From Pseudoneurospora amorphoporcata (taxonomy: Eukaryota; Ascomycota; Sordariomycetes; Sordariales; Sordariaceae), in NCBI GenBank assembly GCA_033297205.1, contig MU859454.1, positions 1 through 15,062 on the forward strand: a DNA stretch of 15,062 bases, written 5' to 3'. Made by a program: the position numbers and the translations under genes. Of this stretch, positions 9,412 through 15,062 are shown one piece after another; position 1 is the first letter of the stretch; each line of letters begins with the position of its first letter. The notes below the pieces were generated by a model, which was given only the letters and a program-made list of their open reading frames with translations, made no database searches and had not been told where the DNA came from.

Positions 9412-9455
9412 GCCCAGCCGGCTCACGGTCTCCAGCCGTGCCTGCCGGGCTGGGC
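9412..9455 (+). other. GC-rich hairpin in the 3' flank of the 8633 gene
   Basis: GCCCAGCCGGC (9412-9422) pairs with GCCGGGCTGGGC (9444-9455) with one bulge, and CACGG (9424-9428) with CCGTG (9436-9440), leaving a 7-nt loop. It starts 55 bp after the stop codon, where a 3' UTR would be. It may be an RNA structure affecting 3'-end formation or stability; function not shown. Confidence 0.5.
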
Positions 9456-9806
9456 CCACTTCTTCCCAGCACCACGCTTAGCTAGCTTTTCCCCGCGATT
9501 GTTCGTAGCCTTGTTTCCTTGTTCAATACAACATCTTCTCTCTCTCGCCTTCTTTGTCCCTCTGGTCCAAGAAATGGAATAGGTCGGATTTCCTTGAGGT
9601 AGTTGGTTGCTGGAGTTTGGGTCAAAATTGGTGTACCAGTAATGTTCGAATAGAATATACATATTGGAGTCGACGTACATACAGCAAATTCTTTCTATAT
9701 CTGCCAAACAATCATACTTTTTTACGTAGAGGTATCTACCATTGTCTCTGTCGTGGCCAGAAGCTTACCTTGTCTGTGAAAGGGCACAGTGAAGGCAACA
9801 TCTGTG
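9456..9806. other. Intergenic stretch holding one copy of a duplicated 3' block
   Basis: About 9577-9672 resembles 10884-10980 downstream of the next gene (shared ATAGGTCGGAT, ATTGGTGT and CAGTAATGTTCGAA at 9637-9650 and 10935-10948, then GTCGACGT). No gene is visible. Confidence 0.5.
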
Positions 9807-9997
9807 GAGAACCTGGAGTGCACATTATCAGCACATTTGACTTTTCCCTTTCCTTTCGAGGCTTCCATTCACTGTTTTACAGACCGGGAACCTTGGGCAA
9901 CCTCAATTGTTCCATTCACTGAGTGAACCTTGTGGGATGCTGCAGTTCTCTGGGCATGTATATAATTTCCTTCTCCCGCCCACTTTGCACCTCTCAT
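9807..9997 (+). promoter_or_regulatory. Promoter of the 10103 gene
   Basis: GAGAACCTGGAGTG (9807-9820), TATATAAT (9959-9966) and the CCCACTTTGCACCTCTCAT block (9979-9997) reproduce the layout upstream of 8633. TATA to ATG is 144 bp. The sequence from about 9787 onward (CACAGTGAAGGCAACATC...) is a diverged copy of that from about 8314. Confidence 0.5.
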
Positions 9998-10102
9998 CAT
10001 TCTGTTCGGACCATCATCCAATTTGGAGGAGCAGATCCATTCCGGGTACAATCATTTACATCAACAACAACTTGTCCAAGAAGACGCCACAGCTCAGACT
10101 CA

Positions 10103-10776
10103 ATGTCTTTGGACTACCTGTCCGCACCGCTGTACAGTCTGCAGGACCTTGCCCAAGAAGCAACCGACAAAGGCGCAGCGTGTTCCTCGGTTGTCGACGT
10201 CGACAGTGTCGACATAATGTCGATGTACATGTTCCCTTGTTTCCGGCGTCGCTGTTTCTTCTATGCTAACAACAGACTATTCTTAGCGATCTTATCAGTC
10301 CTTCAGCCACTCCGAACAAGCCGAACAAACTTACCTTCACCAAGTTTACCCTTCCGCAGCCGATGTCTCCGTTGGCTACAACCACAATCCGTACCACGTC
10401 GGTTTCCTTGCCGCCCCAAACGCCGCAATTCACCCACTTCCGAGGCATCAGACTTCATCGCGCACTTGCTCCCTTCCATCTAGCCCGCCGGGATACATTT
10501 CTGCGCTGGCACTCAACCAAGCTCCAATCGCGCACCATCATCCACAAAGTGACCTCACGTTCGACTCCGAAACGGCACGACATGAGGCGCTTACGTACCT
10601 ACCGACCTGCTTGGTACCAAGAAAAGCTCCAGCGGGAGCTTGAAGAGTCCAAGCGCAGTGAGAAGCTGGATGAGGAGAGGCGCTTGGAGTTGTTCGAACT
10701 CTGGGCGGAGTTCGACATTATGTTGGAGATACTTTGGAAAGTGACGCAGGAGATAATGATGCGGCTGGCTCAGTGA
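10103..10776 (+). CDS. Two-exon orphan protein (203 aa) with Y-x-PAWY domain, cut by TGA
   Basis: CDS is join(10103..10224, 10287..10776). The 62-nt intron has donor GTACAT, branch ATGCTAAC and acceptor TCTTAG, phase 2 (AT|C, Ile41). An earlier CAACAG would break the frame. Exon 1 encodes 40 residues ending in an Asp/Val repeat from stacked GTCGAC sites. Residues 42-90 are Ser/Thr/Pro-rich, 91-146 basic. Residues 146-151 are YRPAWY, followed by a long charged helix (ELEESKRSEKLDEERRLEL, then WAEFDIMLEILWK). The stop TGA at 10774 is followed in frame by 23 codons encoding an acidic tail (LREQMEQEEVDDETDEDW...) ending at TAA 10846-10848. The paralogue at 8633 has a matching uninterrupted tail, so this stop is probably a recent truncation; its context is TGA-CTT. 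Function unknown. Confidence 0.75.
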
Positions 10777-10848
10777 CTTCGAGAGCAGATGGAGCAAGAG
10801 GAAGTGGACGACGAAACTGACGAAGACTGGCTGTCTGAAGAAGAGTAA
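10777..10848 (+). pseudogene. Acidic C-terminal tail of the 10103 gene beyond the in-frame TGA
   Basis: 23 sense codons in the same phase, rich in Glu and Asp, closed by TAA. They correspond to the acidic C-terminus of the paralogue at 8633, so they were once translated or are reached by readthrough. There is no separate start or promoter. Confidence 0.5.
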
Positions 10849-11702
10849 TACCCTTGCACCAGGAAGTAAACCTATCGACTTGGGGATAGGTCGGATATAT
10901 CTTCTCAGATGTGGTTGGATTGAGATTGGTGTTTCAGTAATGTTCGAAAGGGCCGAGACATTGGCGGTCGACGTCCGTGCAGTCATGTCACGGACTATCA
11001 AGCATCGGCGTTGATGGGCTGGACACCGCGAAGAACTGCAGAGCTAGTCAGATACCCAGTCAGAGAAAGCTAGACAGAGAAGAAGAAAAAAGGAAGGAAT
11101 GCAGTGCATCACAACAGACATGCATGAAGTTCTCTAGTATCTTGTTGTTTCTAGTTGACTTCACTTCATCATGGAGTACCCGGTCCAGGAAGAACACCAA
11201 CCAATGTGTGATGTGGCTGTACGATAGTAGTTGCTATAACAGCTGGCGGCTTCCGATTTGGATGGGCGGTTGACGGATGGCGGAGTGTAAACTGGCGTTT
11301 GACTTTTTGAGTTCGAATGAGGGCATTCCGGGGTCGGAACCAGGCGCAAAACTCTTCGCAAAAACAACCGCCAGCGGAGTGGCTTCAGTAGAAAGAAGGG
11401 GAAAAATACGTCAGGCATTTTGACCGCTTTCCGGACTCGGAGAGGTCCACTTCTTCCCCTTGTATTGGAAAGTATGAGCGAGATATGGATTCCGCACTGA
11501 GGGAAGGCGGGAGGGAACCATGCTCGCTTTGGTCGCTTTGATGAAGCCGGAGGTCTTAGGAAGGAACCACCCAGAGCAACACGACGTGACCACCTTCAGT
11601 TGGCCACATCAGTCAGACGCCACGGCAAGTGGCCACTTCAAGAAGCCGAAAAAAGGCCCCACGGTTTTCCCGTTATAGAAAGTCCCCATTGATACCATAC
11701 CT
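10849..11702. other. Intergenic stretch, no supported gene
   Basis: Contains the second copy of the duplicated 3' block (about 10884-10980). Minus-strand frames at 11411-11593 and 11161-11418 adjoin but lack promoter, splice or domain support. A short inverted pair TGGCCAC/GTGGCCA lies near 11601-11637. Confidence 0.4.
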
Positions 11703-11740
11703 TATATATTCCAATGAATCATCATTTTCTTGACCCATCT

Positions 11741-12165
11741 TCTCTCGAGTTTCCCCTCTTCCTCTCATACAATGTCTTTGACAACCCCGCATTGCCCTTC
11801 GATGTGGATGCCATCTTCGGCGAGATTGGCGCACTCATCTGGGTCAACGATGCCCAAGATGATTATCTCGAGGCCGTCCAGTCGCACGCCTCAATGCCAC
11901 TATCCTCCATCTACAGTGCAGCTACCAGCACATCAACATCCAAGTTTGCATCCACAAAGTCGACGGCCTTTCCGATGACTATAAGCTAGACATCCAGCGC
12001 GACATCACCATCCGCATCCAAGACGAACTATCGGACCAAGGGGTCGAGAACGCGCCGGTGTACTTCCACCTGACCAGCAGCAGCGACCACTGGATGCTAT
12101 CTCCACTACCTGTTCCCCTACTTACCCCTGCGAAGTACATGGAGCTCCGTACCCTGGGCAAGTGA
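11741..12165 (+). pseudogene. 5'-truncated, frameshifted Gtr2/RagC-type Rag GTPase fragment
   Basis: The first frame (to 11878) encodes LEFP, then FDVDAIFGEIGALIWV and DAQDDYLEAV; after a 5-base insertion (CAGTC, 11879-11883, partly repeating the preceding GTC) the frame at 11884-12165 encodes ARLNATILHLQ, then INIQVCIHKVDGLSDDYKLD, IQRDITIRIQDEL and FHLTSSSDH. These match the G-domain of RagC/Gtr2 GTPases, which act with RagA/Gtr1 to signal amino-acid status to TORC1 at the vacuole. HKVD is the nucleotide-specificity (G4) motif. The P-loop and switch regions are missing upstream, the Rag C-terminal roadblock domain is missing downstream, and similarity fades after about 12090. No intron is visible in it. 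An ATG at 11714 exists but a TATA-like TATATATT only a few bases before it cannot serve that ATG. A non-functional copy is the best reading; the parent gene must be elsewhere. Confidence 0.75.
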
Positions 12166-12245
12166 CCAGGGACATCGCCCCCCTGGCTGACATGGATGTT
12201 GAGCGTTGCCGTCCCGAACGCCTCTTCTATCTTCCAGTTTCCCGC

Positions 12246-12332
12246 CATGGTTCCATGGACGGAGAACCTGAAGCACCATGTTCACCATCAAGACACTCCG
12301 TCAAGGTTCCTCGAGATGGAGAACCTGAAGTG
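12246..12332 (+). repeat. Imperfect direct repeat containing the GAGAACCTGAAG element
   Basis: About 12246-12274 and 12302-12330 are diverged copies (GGTTCC ... GGAGAACCTGAAG), 57 bp apart. The element itself is at 12262-12275 and 12319-12332. They lie 112-170 bp before the TATA of the 12575 gene. Confidence 0.5.
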
Positions 12333-12430
12333 CCGAATTGCTGTCCTGTTCACCGGACACGTCTGGTGAACATGAATGCTCAGCGGACCTGAGCCTGAGG
12401 AAATATTCCACAGTCACCATGCCATGGCGG

Positions 12431-12468
12431 TATAAGATCCCTTCGCCCTCCCAGCTTGCACCTCTTAT
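12431..12468 (+). promoter_or_regulatory. Core promoter of the 12575 gene
   Basis: TATAAGA at 12431-12437 and the block CCCAGCTTGCACCTCTTAT at 12450-12468, 19 bp from the TATA start, nearly identical to the block at 9979-9997. TATA to ATG is 144 bp. Confidence 0.55.
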
Positions 12469-12574
12469 TTTTCTCCCCTGACCACCGTCTCGGAAACCAA
12501 TCTCAGACACCTCAATCTGGAATAACTCTTTCACCCAACAACATCCACATTGTAACACTTGTTCTGTCGACACA

Positions 12575-13186
12575 ATGTCTTCCTCTCACGCCTCTACCAA
12601 CACTCAACCGAGCCTCATCCAGGGCGAGCAACCTGTCGACAATGACGACTCAAAGTCGAGGTATGTTTGCCCTTTTCTCCCATAGCCATAATGTCGTTCA
12701 TGGAGTACCTATCCTCCCATACTGATACCAGATACCAGCAATAGGAACACCCAGGCCACCTTCCCATCGACTCCGATCCGCTCCTCTCCCTGCTCCAGTC
12801 CGCCAGTCACCCCCGTATCCGACTTAGGGTTAAACTGTGCTCTAGTCTCTTCACCAACCACACCCGCCCCGAAGGTTGCGTACATGCACGACCGTTTCAT
12901 TTCTCCGAGTCCTCTTGCCTCACCCAACTCGGTCGGATCAAGTCCTCCTGTGTCTCCAGTCCCACCGTCCCAGGCACACTGGGTCCGCCTGGCGATGCCC
13001 TGGGACAATCACAGCCGAAATAGTGCTTGGTACCGGCCGGGATTCACTCCTACTCCAGCTTTTGGACCGCCGACACCCCCTGGCATGACAGCGGCGGAGC
13101 AGGAAGATTTTCAAAGGGATCGTAATTTGAGAATCCGGGACGCCTTAAGGCCAGTTCGTTTCCGCTGTAAGAAGTTAACCAGTTAA
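12575..13186 (+). CDS. Two-exon orphan protein (177 aa), Ser/Pro-rich with AWY motif
   Basis: CDS is join(12575..12660, 12739..13186). The 78-nt intron has donor GTATGT, a TACTGAT branch-like site and acceptor TACCAG, phase 2 (AG|C, Ser29); the nearer CAG at 12731 would break the frame. The start context is CACAATGTCT. Residues 30-106 are disordered, with many S-P and T-P pairs (SPPVTPVS, SSPPVSPVPPS) that could be phosphorylated by proline-directed kinases. Residues 109-127 hold WVRLAMPW and SAWY; 128-144 are Pro-rich (GFTPTPAFGPPTPPG); 146-177 form a short charged helix with a basic end (CKK). The AWY motif followed by a charged helix recalls the PAWY domain of the 8633 and 10103 proteins, but the helix is much shorter and homology is weak. 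Intron position, length class and promoter support membership of the same cluster. Function unknown. Confidence 0.75.
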
Positions 13187-13405
13187 GACTTTTGCAGTAT
13201 TCGGGTCGCAGTAACGATATAACGCATTACTGCTCTACTGCTCCTTTTTGCGTTCGTCAAAAAAACCTTATTTTTCATGCACACCCTGCAACCACCTGCA
13301 ACCACCTGCACTTACCCCAAATCTTCGATCTGGCCAATTAGAAAGCTAGAATGTTCGAAATCCTTAACAGCAGTTCTTACTACCAGACTGCTCGATTTTG
13401 AGCTG
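13187..13405. other. 3' flank of the 12575 gene with small tandem repeat
   Basis: Contains about 2.6 copies of a 10-bp CCACCTGCAA unit (13287-13312). AATGTTCGAA recurs near 13350, as in the 3' flanks of the genes at 8633 and 10103. No gene is visible. Confidence 0.4.
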
Positions 13406-13407
13406 TA

Positions 13408-13495
13408 CTCGTCAGGCCTACAAAATCGGCGGCTGACTAGCGGGCAACCCCCTAGTAAGGGACATTAATTCGTACCCGGACATTAATTCGTGCCC
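13408..13495 (+). repeat. Left terminal inverted repeat with two 18-bp direct repeats
   Basis: The 18-bp direct repeats are 13460-13477 and 13478-13495, differing at one base. Confidence 0.85.
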
Positions 13496-13825
13496 GAAAC
13501 ATGGGGTACACCCCGCACCACCCAAACTGCTAGTAAATCAATGTACATCTGTCCGAATGCATATTTTTTTTACGTGCAAGAGCCGGATTTCAGCCCAAGT
13601 CCGCACTGCCCTGTTTACTGACCATTTGCCACCATTTGCAATCTCACGAAACCGCTGTCGCATTACTATCGATTATTATACACACATTCACATGTAGTGT
13701 AGTGCAACCAGTCTTGATTGCGTGCAACTACCTTTGATCCGTCCCTCTACTTCTTTCTCGCCCTGCTCGCGGTCGTGTCGCTGTCCCTGCTACTACATCG
13801 CCGTCGTGCCTCTGTCCTCCTCGCC

Positions 13826-13933
13826 ATGCCTCGTCAACTCCCTGGAATCACCAGCGGCTCTGGCACGGCCAAACCTAAGGTTGTTGATCTTACATCTGAC
13901 GATCAGTATGTTATGGATGACGCGTGGGAGTGA
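13826..13933 (+). pseudogene. Short open frame inside the transposon, possible remnant of its gene
   Basis: ATG in good context after a CT-rich leader encodes 35 residues (MPRQLPGITSGSGTAKPKVV then DLTSDDQYVMDDAWE) and stops. One base out of phase, the next 66 bp encode a further acidic stretch (DDEGGNVEGYGDSDCEEVEPLQ region, split by frame) ending TAG at 13998-14000. The two look like pieces of one acidic protein joined across a small indel or an internal deletion. No transposase catalytic motif is present. Confidence 0.3.
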
Positions 13934-14212
13934 CGATGAGGGGGGGAATGTAGAGGGTTATGGGGATTCTGATTGTGAGGAGGTTGAACCGCTGCAATAG
14001 TAAGGGGGTATAAGTGCTGTGCAAATACTCCATGGCATCAGATCTATGTACGTGCAAATAACGATAATTTTACGTGTTGGTGCATATGCTGGTCGTGTCA
14101 GCAATTTCGTATGCGACTAAGAAATATCGATATATTATTATAAAATATTATTGGCTCCGGGTGTAGGACTTTTATTTGCTAGTTAAAATGCGGGTTAGGG
14201 AAGTACCTTGCT

Positions 14213-14300
14213 CGGTACGAATTAATGTCCGGGTACGAATTAATGTCCCTGACTAGGGGGTTTCCCGCTAGTCAGCCGCCGATTTTGTAGGCCTGACGAG
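14213..14300 (-). repeat. Right terminal inverted repeat with two 18-bp direct repeats
   Basis: Inverted copy of the left end; 18-bp units at 14213-14230 and 14231-14248. Confidence 0.85.
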
Positions 14301-14379
14301 TAGTGCGGTAAGAACTACGGTTAAGTACAACTATAACGTTCAACCCCCTATAAATATAGGGGATGGCCGTCGCAAATAC

Positions 14380-14484
14380 TATAAGAAGGATGGTGATGAT
14401 AAGAGTGGTGGTATTGATGAAAAGGATAGTGGTGATGAAAAGGATGGTGGTGATGAAAGGGATGGTGGTGATAATGAAAAGAAG
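14380..14484 (+). repeat. 18-bp minisatellite (GGATGGTGGTGATGAAAA)
   Basis: About four imperfect 18-bp units, purine-rich on the plus strand, followed by a GAAGAAAGAGGAGG purine run to about 14520. In one frame it would encode repeated Lys-Asp-Gly-Gly-Asp-Glu, and that frame is open from about 14270 (inside the transposon end) to 14641, but it has no start and is probably compositional. Confidence 0.6.
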
Positions 14485-14626
14485 GAAGAAAGAGGAGGAA
14501 AGAAGAAAGGTAGAAAGGGGATGTTAAGCACCTCTTTCCATCTTGCAGCCAAAGTCTTGGCCTACCTTAACGCTGCCTTAATGTTGCATGAGTGCAGCTG
14601 TAGACCATGCGCGTTAAGAGGGCAGT

Positions 14627-14968
14627 TAAGGGAAAACCGCTAACGCGGAAACGAACTGGCCTTTAGAGAGAGATCGGCTGGCGTATGGGGGATGGTCACA
14701 CCATGTGATGCAACGACGAGCCCAACGAGTGGTGGGGATGAAGCGGCTCGAAAAAAATGAGCGGCAGATCGACCGCCTATTGACTGCACAGCACGAAGCG
14801 GCAGCGCGCGAGCAATCTAGCAAGGACAACGCTCCCGGTCCAGCTCCCGCATCGGCTCCGACTTCAAATCTCGCTTCGGCTCCGGCTCCGGCCCCAGCTC
14901 CGGTGGCTTCTGTGCCTGCCACTACTGTCACACGGACATTGCCCACAGTTCAGGGGTTAGGATCGTGA
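14627..14968 (+). other. Edge-near open frame with charged helix and Ala/Pro repeat, uncertain coding
   Basis: The frame is open from 14627 to TGA at 14966. After ATG at 14708 it encodes a basic/acidic helix (MKRLEKNERQIDRLLTAQHE, then AAAREQ) and an Ala-Pro-rich repeat (APAPAPAPVAS). This make-up is common in transposon gag-like or disordered proteins, but no domain is recognised and no promoter or intron is visible. It may be the edge of another mobile element extending beyond the window. Confidence 0.25.
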
Positions 14969-15062
14969 GACTCAACAGAGCCTCAACGCCTAGCATTAAC
15001 CTCAAGATGCTCAGTGGCCTCCGGCCACAACACCCACCTCGGCCGGACCCGCGGCCAGACCC

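Larger units (their letters stand above)
13408..14300. mobile_element. 893-bp DNA transposon relic with 88-bp TIRs and TA target-site copies
   Basis: The ends 13408-13495 and 14213-14300 are inverted copies of each other with four mismatches in 88 bp, starting CTCGTCAGGCCTAC. TA flanks each end (13406-13407 and 14301-14302), the target-site pattern of the Tc1/mariner/pogo (including fungal Fot1) superfamily. Each TIR contains two tandem copies of an 18-bp unit, GGACATTAATTCGTACCC, like the repeated transposase-binding sites of IR/DR-type Tc1 elements. The interior is far too short for a transposase, so the copy is non-autonomous. Superfamily is inferred from TSD and TIR structure only. Confidence 0.8.

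Noticed and set aside
9146..9475. Minus-strand frame opposite exon 2 of the 8633 gene
   Set aside because: Antisense shadow; the plus-strand spliced frame is supported by its paralogue.
11161..11593. Two adjoining minus-strand frames (one with FQYKGKKWTSPSPESG)
   Set aside because: Locally protein-like, but neither has a promoter, intron or recognisable family, and they are in different phases; not enough to call.
13167..13211. A second intron (donor GTAAGA) near the end of the 12575 gene
   Set aside because: At 31 nt it is too short, and the 45-nt form adds only three residues before a stop; the simple TAA end is preferred.
1..15062. CRISPR array, bacterial operon or prophage
   Set aside because: No spaced identical repeats, ribosome sites or phage genes; introns and promoters are fungal in type.

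Overview
The window reads as nuclear DNA of a filamentous ascomycete, probably a Sordariomycete. Protein-coding frames are joined by short introns of 62-82 nt with fungal signals (GTATGT/GTAAGC-type donors, a CTAAC-type branch site shortly before the acceptor). Leaders are pyrimidine- and CA-rich with TATA boxes, there are no bacterial-style ribosome sites, and genes are well spaced. The species is not identifiable from the sequence alone; the lineage call is inference.

Layout. Left part, minus strand: a small intronless FHA-domain protein (48-578), then a two-exon gene for a 273-residue orphan protein (1648-2543). Positions about 2690-6500 are gene-poor and hold a long polypurine tract, a pyrimidine-rich leader-like stretch and a T33 run. 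From 6500 to 13190, on the plus strand, lies a cluster of small two-exon genes: 6698-7187 (with an open frame continuing to 7628 after one stop codon), 8633-9357, 10103-10776 (frame continuing to 10848 after one stop codon) and 12575-13186. Between the last two sits a broken, 5'-truncated copy of a Gtr2/RagC GTPase gene (about 11740-12165). Right end: an 893-bp DNA transposon relic (13408-14300) with 88-bp terminal inverted repeats and TA target-site copies, then an 18-bp repeat tract and a Pro/Ala-rich open frame near the edge.

The most interesting feature is the cluster of small orphan genes. All were rebuilt here by splicing. They share a short first exon, one short intron (phase 2 in four of five), a disordered Ser/Pro/Thr-rich N-terminal half and, in several, a charged helical C-terminal half. 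Two neighbours (8633 and 10103) share a C-terminal Y-x-P-A-W-Y domain plus flanking DNA, so they are a tandem duplication with very divergent N-termini. The promoters are also alike: TATA box to ATG is 138-144 bp in four genes, and 169 bp in the fifth, which carries an extra 33-bp leader duplication; a conserved block lies 19-20 bp after the TATA in three; a GAGAACCTGRAGTG element lies upstream of the same three. Two members carry a single in-frame stop followed by intact frame, which suggests decay (RIP-like C-to-T change), alternative splicing or readthrough.

I recognise no metabolic or defence pathway. The cluster looks like a young, fast-evolving, lineage-restricted gene family in an accessory, transposon-bordered region; its function is unknown.
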